Source: a bacterium
GTDB taxonomy: Bacteria; Patescibacteriota; Minisyncoccia; Moranbacterales; UBA2206
Reading direction: 5' to 3'
Assembly: GCA_030654225.1 (NCBI GenBank)
Contig: JAURXY010000007.1
Coordinates: 1 to 32,217, forward strand
DNA length: 32,217 bases
Position 1 is the first letter of the stretch; every line of letters begins with the position of its first letter. The notes under the pieces were generated by a model. It searched no databases. It had not been told where the DNA came from and saw only the letters and a list, made by a program, of their open reading frames with translations. The position numbers and the translations under genes were made by a program. Shown one piece after another: positions 22,543-29,693 of the stretch.

Positions 22543-23922
22543 ATGAAAAATTCAATTAATAATAATAATAAAATAGAATTACTTGCGCCGGCGGGCTTGC
22601 CTCGCCAAAGCAAAAAAAAGGCAAAAGTCGAATTACTTGCGCCGGCGGGAAGTTTGGAAAAAATGAAATACGCCTTTGCTTATGGCGCGGATGCGGTGTA
22701 TTTTGGGGTGCCGGATTTTTCACTTCGGGTGCGGGTTAATAAATTTAGTGAACAGGATATTTTGAAAGCGGTTTCCTATGCTCATAAATTAAAAAAGAAA
22801 ATTTATGTGACGCTCAACATTTATGCGCATAATCAACATTTGAAAAAAATCGAAAAACATTTAAAATTCTTAAAAAAGATAAAGATTGACGGAATAATCG
22901 CCAGCGATCCTGGCATAATAAATCTGGTAAAAAAATATTTGCCCAATGTGGACATTCATCTTTCCACCCAAGCCAATGCGACCAACTTTGAAGCGGTGAA
23001 ATTTTGGCGAGACTTGGGAGTGAAAAGAATAATTTTAGCACGCGAAGTGACTCTCAAGGAAATTGAAGAAATTTCCAAAAAAGTGAAAGGAATTGAGTTG
23101 GAATATTTTGTTCACGGCGCAATGTGCATGAGTTATTCCGGCCGATGCATTCTTTCCAAATGGATGAATGGCAAAAGTGCTAATTTGGGGGATTGCACAC
23201 AGCCGTGTCGGTGGGAATATAAGACAATGATCAAGGATCAAGAATCAATGATCAATAAATTCAAAAAACTTAAAATAAAAGATGAAAAAGACAGATACGA
23301 GATGGATATTGAGGAGGATCGGCATGGGACATATTTTTTCAATAGTTATGATATGAATCTGATTTCATATATGGAAGAATTAGTTAGCGCCGGAATAAGT
23401 TCCATGAAAATTGAAGGACGAGCAAAAAGTGTTTATTATGTCGCCGTGGTGACGCGCGCATATCGAAAAGTAATTGATGCCATCATAGAGACGCATTGCA
23501 ATGCGTCTGTACGAAAGAAAATAATTTTGGAGCAAAAAAAAGAATTGGATAATTTGGTGCATCGTGGATATTCAACGGGTTTTCTTTTAGGTCAAGAGCC
23601 GGCACACAATTTTTCCGGAAAACTTTTTGGTACCAAAGTTGAATTTGTGGGTGAGGTGAGAGGCGTGGAAGGAAAATTAAATATCATGAAAATTCATAAT
23701 GCAGTTTTGAGGCAGGACAAAATTGAAGCGATTACGCCGGAAAAAAATATTGCGCTCAAAATCAAAAAAATATTCAATGACCAGAAAAAAGAAATTGACG
23801 AGGCGCATGGTGGACACAAAAAATTATATTATTTTGAATTCGACAAAGTTTTGCCGGAGGGGGGTTTAATTAGGAGAAAAATAGTTTTACGAAATACGAA
23901 ATGTTTAAAAATATTAAAATAA
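22543..23922 (+). CDS. Peptidase U32 family protein (TrhP/RlhA-like)
   Basis: A 459-aa protein. LLAPAGSLEKMKYAFAYGAD and the U32 signature EYFVHGAMCMSYSGRC (about 187-202), followed by GDCTQPCRW, place it in the U32 family. Members with this layout (TrhP/YegQ, RlhA) hydroxylate tRNA U34 or 23S rRNA rather than cut proteins; which applies here is not decided. Four clustered Cys could hold an iron-sulfur cluster. Two oddities: the N-terminal IELLAPAG block is present twice, 18 residues apart, from a 54-nt tandem duplication, and a 28-nt palindrome is translated near residues 315-324 (ETHCNASV). The DUF1653 gene starts 4 nt after the stop. No Shine-Dalgarno sequence. Confidence 0.92.
   Translation: MKNSINNNNKIELLAPAGLPRQSKKKAKVELLAPAGSLEKMKYAFAYGADAVYFGVPDFSLRVRVNKFSEQDILKAVSYAHKLKKKIYVTLNIYAHNQHLKKIEKHLKFLKKIKIDGIIASDPGIINLVKKYLPNVDIHLSTQANATNFEAVKFWRDLGVKRIILAREVTLKEIEEISKKVKGIELEYFVHGAMCMSYSGRCILSKWMNGKSANLGDCTQPCRWEYKTMIKDQESMINKFKKLKIKDEKDRYEMDIEEDRHGTYFFNSYDMNLISYMEELVSAGISSMKIEGRAKSVYYVAVVTRAYRKVIDAIIETHCNASVRKKIILEQKKELDNLVHRGYSTGFLLGQEPAHNFSGKLFGTKVEFVGEVRGVEGKLNIMKIHNAVLRQDKIEAITPEKNIALKIKKIFNDQKKEIDEAHGGHKKLYYFEFDKVLPEGGLIRRKIVLRNTKCLKILK
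22576..22649 (+). repeat. 54-nt-spaced direct repeat duplicating the U32 N-terminus
   Basis: GAATTACTTGCGCCGGCGGG occurs at 22576-22595 and identically at 22630-22649. Between them lies GCTTGCCTCGCC with flanking GGCAA/TTGCC, itself palindrome-like. The spacing of 54 nt keeps the frame and duplicates the ELLAPAG motif. Confidence 0.9.
23485..23512. repeat. GTAGAGACGC palindrome, U32-gene copy
   Basis: A 28-nt palindrome: ATAGAGACGC, core ATTGCAAT, GCGTCTGTAC. Translated as IETHCNASV inside the U32 protein between two predicted helices. Confidence 0.88.
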
Positions 23923-23926
23923 AAAT

Positions 23927-24151
23927 ATGAAATTGGGAAAATACTTGCATTATAAAAACAAGTTTTATGAAGTGATTGGGGAAGCGAGGCACAGCGAAAC
24001 ATTGGAAAAACTTGTGGTTTATTATTCGCTTGATAAAAATTTTAAGCGAAAATCTCTTTGGATTCGGCCGAAAAAAATGTTTTTGGAAAAGGTGGAAGTT
24101 TCTGGCAAAAAAGTGCCGAGGTTTAAGTTTATTTCGGCAAAAATTGACTAA
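23927..24151 (+). CDS. DUF1653 family protein
   Basis: A 74-aa protein matching DUF1653 well: GKYLHYKNKFYEVIGEARHS, ETLEKLVVYYSL, LWIRPKKMFLEKVEVSGKKV and PRFKFI follow in the family order. It is a small beta-rich domain of unknown function, common in bacteria. It starts 4 nt after the U32 gene stop, so the two are probably cotranslated. No Shine-Dalgarno sequence of its own. Confidence 0.92.
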   Translation: MKLGKYLHYKNKFYEVIGEARHSETLEKLVVYYSLDKNFKRKSLWIRPKKMFLEKVEVSGKKVPRFKFISAKID

Positions 24152-24252
24152 TACGAATTTATTTGTTAGATTCTAGATAGAATTTTTCTTTAAAAATTTT
24201 ACTGTAAGGAATATTTTTTTCACAAAACCTTATAATTAAGGAGGATTGTAAA

Positions 24253-24396
24253 ATGTCCAAAAAAGAACCCAGAGAGGATGAGGCAGAAAGACCAAAAATT
24301 TTCAAAAGACCTCGAAAAAAAATTCCTCAGTTTGTTAATATCCTTGGTTCAGATCGATCTGGTGGAGTTCGACCAGACATTAAAAGATTAAGATGA
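24253..24396 (+). CDS. Small basic protein (47 aa) ahead of a structured RNA region
   Basis: MSKKEPREDEAERPKIF, then KRPRKKIPQFVNILGSDR, then SGGVRPDIKRLR and a TGA stop. A perfect AAGGAGG (24238-24244) stands 8 nt before the ATG. The first third is acidic and basic mixed, the middle strongly basic (KRPRKK), which could suit nucleic acid binding; that is inference. TATAAT at 24231-24236 is a possible -10. The stop codon is followed directly by the GC-rich hairpin region, so the peptide and the RNA may share one transcript. No family recognised. Confidence 0.65.
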   Translation: MSKKEPREDEAERPKIFKRPRKKIPQFVNILGSDRSGGVRPDIKRLR

Positions 24397-24420
24397 GCTC
24401 TTGACTTATGTGCTTGTATT

Positions 24421-24624
24421 CAGGAGCGTTGCACTGTCGAAAGTGTCGCCAAACGGCGATGCTAGGGTGTTGCTCTGCACCCACTTGTTTAGGCGCCAAT
24501 AAGGCGCTCGGGGAAAACTTACAATGAAGGACGTCCGGCGGTCCAAAAAAAGTTGTTCCCCAAAATACCTTGCCCTTGAATGGGCTGCCGGCCAAGGACT
24601 TCGATCCTTGCGCCGGCATTTTTT
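24421..24624 (+). ncRNA. Candidate structured non-coding RNA of unknown class
   Basis: About 200 nt, clearly more GC-rich than its surroundings, and able to form seven successive helices: CACT/AGTG (24432-24445), TCGCC/GGCGA (24446-24459), GGGTG/CACCC (24465-24482), GCGCC/GGCGC (24493-24507), a long closing stem GGGGAA..ACTT with AAGT..TTCCCC (24510-24561), GCCC/GGGC (24572-24585), and a terminator. I see none of the landmarks of tmRNA, RNase P RNA, SRP RNA or 6S RNA. Both strands are largely open in several frames, but no ribosome site or plausible start supports a protein. Confidence 0.6.
24586..24624 (+). terminator. Strong terminator ending the structured RNA region
   Basis: TGCCGGC (24586-24592) and CAAGGA (24593-24598) pair with TCCTTG (24605-24610) and GCCGGCA (24612-24618) around a TTCG-containing loop, followed by six T residues (24619-24624). 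The T-run is on the plus side only, so it serves plus-strand transcription. Confidence 0.93.
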
Positions 24625-24644
24625 ATTTCTTAAAAATTAACTAT

Positions 24645-25670
24645 TTAAGACAAAATACGAATCAAGGTTTTTCCGAATAATTTTATGCGTACAAGAAAGG
24701 TGATGCCGTCAAAGACGAGATCTCGGAAAAACCAAGAGCAAATGATAAGAAGTAGCATTATTTCATGAATTCTTTTTTCGCGAATCACGGCGCGGATTTT
24801 TTTTGGGCGATGATTTTTGTCCAGAATTATTTTTGCAATATCTTCTCCAGAAACGAGAGCTTGATAGATGCCTTCGCCTGTGAAACTATCGGCTATTCCG
24901 GCGGCATCTCCTGAAAGAAAAATATTTCCAAAACGAAAACCGCGATAGTCGCAATTAATGAGAAATGCTTCGCGAATGGAATTTTTAAGATCGATATTTT
25001 TGCTTTGAGCCCAATGCTCAAATTTCTTTTGTGCCTTAATTGGCGAAAAAAGTTTTTGCGGATATCCATAGCCGATTGAAATGTGATCTTTGTGAGGAAA
25101 AATCCAAGAATACCAAGCACCGAAAAATTTTGAGTGCATAAAAATTTCAAAATCTTTAAATGTACCTAGCGGAATTTTATATTGGATCGCTACGCCAGCT
25201 AAACGAGTTTTCAATTTAAGGTGTCGGCGGACGATAGAGTTTGATCCGTCTGCGCCGATGAGATAATTGAATCCAATTTTTTGATTTTCTTTTGTGATGA
25301 TGAAATCTTTTTCAATTTGAACAACATGCGTGTTTGTTCGCACCTCAACGAAATCGCGGTTTATTTTTTCCAGTTGCCACTGGCCTAAATTTTTTCGGTC
25401 AACTGTGTAGAAAAAAATATCACTAAATTTTATGCTAGAGCGAAAATGCGGAGAATTAAAAATAATTTCATTATATTTATAATCAATAATTTCTTGGGGT
25501 AAATTAAGATAGCGAATGCTTTTCCGAGTGAGTCCTCCCGCACAAACTTTTGGACCGATTTCTGCGTTTTTTTCCAAAAGCAAAACTTTTCTTTCGGCGT
25601 CGCCCAAAATTTTAGCGGCATTTAACCCGGCTGGCCCAGCGCCAATAATGATTATGTCGTATGATTCCAT
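24645..25670 (-). CDS. Geranylgeranyl-reductase-family FAD-dependent oxidoreductase
   Basis: A 341-aa flavoprotein. The FAD dinucleotide motif GAGPAG (10-15) opens the protein, VCAGGLTRKSI follows at the substrate edge, GADGSNSIVRRHL is the middle FAD motif, and LSGDAAGIADSFTGEGIYQA is the C-terminal FAD motif. The last 40 residues are hydrophobic (MLLLIICSWFF onward) and may touch the membrane. The family reduces isoprenoid chains or related substrates such as digeranylgeranyl lipids; the substrate here is unknown, and the window has no other isoprenoid gene. No Shine-Dalgarno sequence. It is convergent with the structured RNA and divergent from glyS. Confidence 0.9.
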   Translation of the reverse strand: MESYDIIIIGAGPAGLNAAKILGDAERKVLLLEKNAEIGPKVCAGGLTRKSIRYLNLPQEIIDYKYNEIIFNSPHFRSSIKFSDIFFYTVDRKNLGQWQLEKINRDFVEVRTNTHVVQIEKDFIITKENQKIGFNYLIGADGSNSIVRRHLKLKTRLAGVAIQYKIPLGTFKDFEIFMHSKFFGAWYSWIFPHKDHISIGYGYPQKLFSPIKAQKKFEHWAQSKNIDLKNSIREAFLINCDYRGFRFGNIFLSGDAAGIADSFTGEGIYQALVSGEDIAKIILDKNHRPKKIRAVIREKRIHEIMLLLIICSWFFRDLVFDGITFLVRIKLFGKTLIRILS

Positions 25671-25740
25671 AGGATTGGTTTAAAATAATTATCTATAGTA
25701 TATAGGTAAATTCAGAAAATAAAAAGTGATCGAGGCTTAA

Positions 25741-25769
25741 TTGACTAAAAGCCTAATTTTTTGTAGTAT
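25741..25769 (+). promoter_or_regulatory. Sigma70-type promoter of glyS
   Basis: TTGACT (25741-25746), 17-nt spacer, TAGTAT (25764-25769). Start of transcription is expected near 25776, giving a leader of about 37 nt before the glyS ATG. The best -35 match in the window. Confidence 0.7.
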
Positions 25770-25812
25770 TAAGAGCAGAAAAGACTTTATTAAATACTAG
25801 ATAATAAATTTT

Positions 25813-27216
25813 ATGTCACAAGAAAAAGAACAAACAATGATGGAAAAAATTGTGTCGCTTTGTAAACGGAGAGGTTTCGTGTATCCAAGCTCGGAAATTT
25901 ATGGGGGAATGAGTGCCATTTATGATTATGGGCATTATGGAACACTACTGAAAAATAATATCCGGGACGCTTGGTGGAAAGAGATGGTTCAAAAACGAAT
26001 GGATGTTGTTGGGCTCGATAGCGCGATTTTTATGCATCCCAAAACTTGGGTGGCGTCGGGACATGTCGGTGGTTTCAATGACCCGCAAGTAGATTGCAAA
26101 AAATGTAAATCTCGTTATCGCGCTGATCATTTGCTCGAAGAATTTAATGTTGCTATTGATGACAAAACTCCCATTGAAGAAATAAACAAAAATCTGGACA
26201 AACTGCGGGAAGAAAAAAAACTAAAATGTCCTAATTGCGGTTCAACTGATTTGACCGAGGCGAAGGTTTTTTCCTTGATGGTGAAGTCTAATATTGGTTC
26301 GCCAACCGACGAACTTAGCGAAGAAAATGTGGTGTATCTGCGACCAGAAACTTGCGGAGGAATTTATTTGGAATATAAAAACACGCTGGATTCACTTCAT
26401 CCAAAATTGCCCTTTGGAATTGCGCAAGTGGGCAAAGCTTTTCGCAATGAAATTGTGGCGCGACAGTTTGTTTTCAGAACGCGTGAATTTGAACAAATGG
26501 AAATGCAATATTTTCTCCGACCGGAAATGATGAAAGAAAAATATGAAATGTGGAAGGAAATCCGTTGGGCATGGTATCAAAATTTTGGAATTTCTGAAAG
26601 TAATTTGAAATGGTATGAACATGAAAAGCTGGCACATTATGCATCGGAAGCTTATGACATTGAATTTAATTTCAAATCCTTGGGTGGGTTTCGCGAAGTG
26701 GAAGGACTCCATACGCGTGGAGATTGGGATTTATCTCAGCACAGCAAATTTTCCGGTGAGGATCTCTCATATTTTGATCAAGAAAAAAATGAAAGATTTA
26801 TCCCGCACATCATGGAAACTTCAGTTGGACTTGGGCGATTATTCTTGATGTTTTTGGACAACGCTTACACTGAAGAAGACGTGAATGGAGAACTGCGAAC
26901 AGTTTTGAAAATAGACAAAAGACTTGCTCCAATTAAGGTGGCGATTTTGCCACTCTCGAAAAAAGAAGAATTGACAGTGCCAGCCAAAGAAATCTGGGAA
27001 ACGCTTAAAGATAATTTTATGGTTGAATACGACGAAACGCAATCAATTGGTAAGCGCTATCGCAGGCAGGATGAAATTGGTACGCCATACTGTGTGACAG
27101 TGGATTTTGAAACATTAAACGACAAAGCAGTGACTGTGCGTGACCGCGACACGATGGCACAAGAGAGGATTGCAATTTCCGAACTGCCGAAATATTTCGA
27201 GGAGAAGCTGAAATAA
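25813..27216 (+). CDS. glyS: Glycyl-tRNA synthetase, alpha2 type
   Basis: Charges tRNA-Gly as a class II homodimer, the form found in archaea, eukaryotes and many bacteria. 467 aa. The N-terminus has RGFVYPSSEIYGGMSAIYDYG. A CKKC (about 95-98) and CPNC (about 139-142) pair could bind zinc in the insertion. Motif 2 is FRNEIVARQFVFRTREFEQME (about 210-230) and motif 3 is ETSVGLGRLFLMFLDN (about 335-350). The C-terminal anticodon-binding domain starts at KVAILPLSKKEE and includes SIGKRYRRQDEIGTPYC. No palindromic insertion is present, unlike argS and ileS. No Shine-Dalgarno sequence. A terminator follows. Confidence 0.96.
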   Translation: MSQEKEQTMMEKIVSLCKRRGFVYPSSEIYGGMSAIYDYGHYGTLLKNNIRDAWWKEMVQKRMDVVGLDSAIFMHPKTWVASGHVGGFNDPQVDCKKCKSRYRADHLLEEFNVAIDDKTPIEEINKNLDKLREEKKLKCPNCGSTDLTEAKVFSLMVKSNIGSPTDELSEENVVYLRPETCGGIYLEYKNTLDSLHPKLPFGIAQVGKAFRNEIVARQFVFRTREFEQMEMQYFLRPEMMKEKYEMWKEIRWAWYQNFGISESNLKWYEHEKLAHYASEAYDIEFNFKSLGGFREVEGLHTRGDWDLSQHSKFSGEDLSYFDQEKNERFIPHIMETSVGLGRLFLMFLDNAYTEEDVNGELRTVLKIDKRLAPIKVAILPLSKKEELTVPAKEIWETLKDNFMVEYDETQSIGKRYRRQDEIGTPYCVTVDFETLNDKAVTVRDRDTMAQERIAISELPKYFEEKLK

Positions 27217-27271
27217 TTTGTAAAGTTAAGACAGTTAATAAAGTTCGTAAAGTTTTAAAGTTCATAAAAAG

Positions 27272-27296
27272 CAAGGATTGAAACCTTGTTTTTTTA
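27272..27296 (+). terminator. Intrinsic terminator of glyS
   Basis: CAAGG (27272-27276), ATTGAAA loop, CCTTG (27284-27288), then seven T residues. Before it stands a run of AAAGTT/AAGTTC words, another of the intergenic word repeats. Confidence 0.85.
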
Positions 27297-27469
27297 TACT
27301 CAATTTTCTTCAAAAACTTATCCACAGATAGCAAGATTTTTTCTTGATTTTGTGGTAGAATAAAGAGGTGGAATTATATAAAAAAAATTCCGAAATAAGA
27401 ATCCTAAAAGAGGGATAATTTTTGCCTTAATTTTTCAATTTCCAAAAATAAATATCTATTAAAAAATTT

Positions 27470-27790
27470 ATGAATGAGCTTATAAACATAAAAGTAATTC
27501 AAAAAGATTTCAATGGTGAAAAGAAAAGATTTGTGAATGCTAGGGAACTGTATAAATGGTTGGGTGTAGGTAGGGATTTTTCTAACTGGATAAAAGATAG
27601 GATTGGAAAGTATGATTTTGTAGAAGACCTGGATTTTTTCGTAGCCTTCGCCAAATTTGGCGATGGATTTAGTGGCTTAAATAAGGCGAAAGCTATTGAT
27701 CCTAAAAGTGGAAAAATTATGGCAAAAGAGCAAGAAATATTATGGCAACTTATGACGAAGAACTGCGAAGAATCAAACATCCGAAACTAA
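27470..27790 (+). CDS. AntA/AntB-type antirepressor domain, probably truncated
   Basis: A 106-aa protein. FVNARELYKWLGVGRDFSNW, then IKDRIGKYDFVEDLDFFV and AKFG, match the N-terminal AntA/AntB domain known from phage antirepressors and related chromosomal genes. The usual continuation is lost after about residue 70 (DGFSGLNKAKAIDPKSGKIM), and the last residues overlap another short frame. A candidate extended -10 (TGGTAGAAT near 27353-27361) lies about 110 nt upstream. No Shine-Dalgarno sequence. It is probably a decayed or recombined phage-derived gene, and it opens the accessory end of the window. Confidence 0.7.
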   Translation: MNELINIKVIQKDFNGEKKRFVNARELYKWLGVGRDFSNWIKDRIGKYDFVEDLDFFVAFAKFGDGFSGLNKAKAIDPKSGKIMAKEQEILWQLMTKNCEESNIRN

Positions 27791-27843
27791 TTGATTATAG
27801 AAAAGAGTTTAGTCAGGAAGATATTCAAAAGCTTCTGAAATAA
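27742..27843 (+). CDS. 33-aa frame overlapping the AntA-type gene
   Basis: MATYDEELRRIKHPKLIDYR, then KEFSQEDIQKLLK and TAA. It is read in a different frame from the AntA-type gene and overlaps its last 49 nt. The protein-like, helical composition suggests it may be the original C-terminus displaced by a frameshift, or a small separate gene. There is no ribosome site. Weak call. Confidence 0.35.
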   Translation: MATYDEELRRIKHPKLIDYRKEFSQEDIQKLLK

Positions 27844-27849
27844 GTCTTT

Positions 27850-27868
27850 CCTAAAGCGAAGCTTTAGG
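27850..27868. repeat. Small palindrome CCTAAAGC/GCTTTAGG
   Basis: Exact 8-bp arms around GAA, 6 nt after the stop of the 33-aa frame. The core matches the CCTAAAGCTC palindrome inside argS. There is no T-run, so termination is unlikely. Confidence 0.6.
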
Positions 27869-27879
27869 AGGATTTCTTT

Positions 27880-27936
27880 GGTGGTTTTTTAGGGGGAAAT
27901 GAGGTAGAATATAGAGAGAAAAATGTTCAATAAAAG
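27880..27936 (+). repeat. Promoter-like direct repeat, copy 1
   Basis: GGTGGTTTTTTAGGG, one variable base, then GAAATGAGGTAGAATA match the copy at 29322 almost exactly, and similarity fades through TTCAATAAAA. TAGAAT could be a -10 box. The two copies bracket the ATPase gene. Confidence 0.7.
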
Positions 27937-27970
27937 CAGGGGGAAGCTATTATATAAAATGTGTCATTAC

Positions 27971-28003
27971 TATTGTCATATTTTAACGAATAACCTGACA
28001 ATA
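27971..28003. repeat. 8-bp inverted repeat before the ATPase gene
   Basis: TATTGTCA (27971-27978) and TGACAATA (27996-28003) are exact reverse complements and end 7 nt before the ATG at 28011. It could be an operator or the fold of the 5' leader. Confidence 0.5.
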
Positions 28004-28010
28004 CAAATAT

Positions 28011-29306
28011 ATGGAGATAGAGAAAATAAAAAAAATTATCGTTGACCAAAAAGAAGAAATTGAAGATTTTTTTCAGCGAGAAAAAATTGTGTCAAGAGAA
28101 CTAAGTCCAGATAAACTCAGGAAATTTTTGCAATATCCCAATGTCCTAGTTATCACAGGACCGAGAAGGAGCGGAAAATCAACTTTGGCTACTTTGATTT
28201 TTAAAGGAGAAAAATATGGCTATTTGAATTTTGACGACGAAAGATTGGCGGGATTTTCTGCCAAAGATTTTAATCTAGCCGTTCAAGCGTTTTATGATTT
28301 GTATGGCGAAAAAACGGATTGCTTTATTTTTGACGAAATACAAAATATTCCCAACTGGGAGCTATTTATTAATCGCCTACGAAGAACTAAGAAAATAGTT
28401 ATCACAGGAAGCAACGCCAAAATGTTATCGGGAGACTTGGCGACGCATTTGACAGGTAGATATTTAGAAGCGATGCTTTATCCCTTTTCTTTTCGTGAAT
28501 TTTTGAGTTTCAAAAATTTTGAAATCAAAAAAACTGACGAATATTCCACCAAAGAAATTTCTAAAATTGGTAAGCTTCTGGATGAATATTTGAAAAATGG
28601 CGGTTTTCCCGAAACATTCAAATTTGGTTCGGCTATGGTTAGCAAAATTTATGACGATGTGATTACAAAAGACATTTTACTTCATTATGGGGTAAAGAAT
28701 AAAAGTGCTTTTCGCGAAATGGCTAATTATGTGGTTTCAAATTTTGGCCAAGAAATTGGTTATGCCAAATTGGGACATATTTTCTCCATAAAAAATGTTC
28801 ATACAGTCAGGAATTATGTGGAATATCTTTCGACTAGTTTTTTGATTTTTGTTTTGGAAAAATTTTCCTATAAACTGAAACAGCAATTTATCACTTCTAA
28901 AAAAGTTTATGGCATTGATACAGGACTGGTTAACGCGGTGGCTTTTAAATTTTCAGAAAATTCAGGAAAAATTTTGGAAAATGCAGTGATGATTGATTTG
29001 AAACGAAGAGGGGATTATTTTGAATCTAAATTGAAATCTAAAGTTTATTATTGGCAGGATTATTCCGGCAAGGAAGTTGATTTTGTGGTGAAACAAGGAA
29101 ATAAAATAAAACAATTGATTCAGGTTTGTCAAAGTTTGGCGAATTTTGAAACTAAAGAACGAGAAACGAGAGCGCTTTTGAAAGCTAGTCAAGAATTGAA
29201 TTGCAATGATTTAACGATCATCACTTATTCGGAAGAAGTAGTGGAAAAAATTAAGGGCAAGAAAATAAAAATAGTTCCCGCATGGAAGTGGTTGTTGGAA
29301 GTTTAG
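28011..29306 (+). CDS. AAA_14/DUF4143 ATPase
   Basis: A 431-aa protein of the AAA_14 plus DUF4143 type. Walker A is GPRRSGKST (50-58), Walker B is CFIFDEIQN (D108, E109), and ITGSNAKML carries the sensor-1 Asn. The DUF4143 domain covers about 195-400 and includes VYYWQDYSGKEVDFVVKQGN, a PD-(D/E)xK-like nuclease-fold motif. These ATPases are common in CPR bacteria and archaea, often next to mobile or defence-like genes, but have no firm function. No Shine-Dalgarno sequence. A near-identical promoter-like repeat lies on each side of the gene (27880 and 29322), which suggests it was duplicated or moved as a cassette. Confidence 0.92.
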   Translation: MEIEKIKKIIVDQKEEIEDFFQREKIVSRELSPDKLRKFLQYPNVLVITGPRRSGKSTLATLIFKGEKYGYLNFDDERLAGFSAKDFNLAVQAFYDLYGEKTDCFIFDEIQNIPNWELFINRLRRTKKIVITGSNAKMLSGDLATHLTGRYLEAMLYPFSFREFLSFKNFEIKKTDEYSTKEISKIGKLLDEYLKNGGFPETFKFGSAMVSKIYDDVITKDILLHYGVKNKSAFREMANYVVSNFGQEIGYAKLGHIFSIKNVHTVRNYVEYLSTSFLIFVLEKFSYKLKQQFITSKKVYGIDTGLVNAVAFKFSENSGKILENAVMIDLKRRGDYFESKLKSKVYYWQDYSGKEVDFVVKQGNKIKQLIQVCQSLANFETKERETRALLKASQELNCNDLTIITYSEEVVEKIKGKKIKIVPAWKWLLEV

Positions 29307-29321
29307 AAATTTTTGCCAAAG

Positions 29322-29376
29322 GGTGGTTTTTTAGGGAGAAATGAGGTAGAATAGAAATAGGAAATTTTCAATTAAT
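29322..29376 (+). repeat. Promoter-like direct repeat, copy 2
   Basis: Second copy of the block at 27880, with the same TAGAAT and the same trailing TTCAAT. It lies 16 nt after the ATPase stop codon and in front of the GIY-YIG gene. Confidence 0.7.
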
Positions 29377-29438
29377 AAAAAATAAAATAGAAAAAATTCA
29401 CCCTATTAAGTAAATTTTAAATTTTTAGCCAAATTTGC

Positions 29439-29693
29439 ATGCAGTATGTTTATGTTTTGAAAAGTAAAAAAGATAATAAAAATTATGTAGGTTATACTAA
29501 AAATTTAAAATTAAGATTTGAGCAACATAACAAAGGGCTGGTGCTTTCTACAAAAAATAGAACACCACTAAATCTTATATATTATGAAGCTTGCCTAAAT
29601 CAAAAAGATGCTACTAAAAGAGAAAAGTATCTAAAAACTATTTATGGCAAGAGATATATAAAAAGCAGGCTCAAATCTTACTTAATAGGGTAA
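29439..29693 (+). CDS. GIY-YIG domain protein (UvrC-N-like, YhbQ type)
   Basis: An 84-aa single-domain GIY-YIG protein. YVYVLKSKKDNKNYVGYTKN gives the YVY and YVG strands, followed by LRFEQHNKG with the usual Arg and His, and by EACLNQKDATKREKYLKT, the helix with the conserved Glu region. Small stand-alone members of this family are common in CPR bacteria, with no settled function; some homologues cut branched or damaged DNA. No Shine-Dalgarno sequence. It ends 7 nt before the surface-protein gene. Confidence 0.9.
   Translation: MQYVYVLKSKKDNKNYVGYTKNLKLRFEQHNKGLVLSTKNRTPLNLIYYEACLNQKDATKREKYLKTIYGKRYIKSRLKSYLIG

Noticed and set aside
24380-24619. Minus-strand frame of 79 codons across the GC-rich hairpin region, plus another open, protein-looking frame on the same strand
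   Set aside because: The ATG lies inside the terminator hairpin with no ribosome site, several frames are open at once because of base composition, and the plus strand shows a terminator and consistent helices. RNA is the better explanation.
24397-24624. tmRNA, RNase P RNA, SRP RNA or 6S RNA
   Set aside because: The conserved sequence landmarks I know of for these RNAs (such as the GGNAGG...GGAAGG SRP tip, the RNase P core and the tmRNA tRNA-like ends) are not visible. The T-arm-like TTCGA at 24601 is part of the terminator loop.
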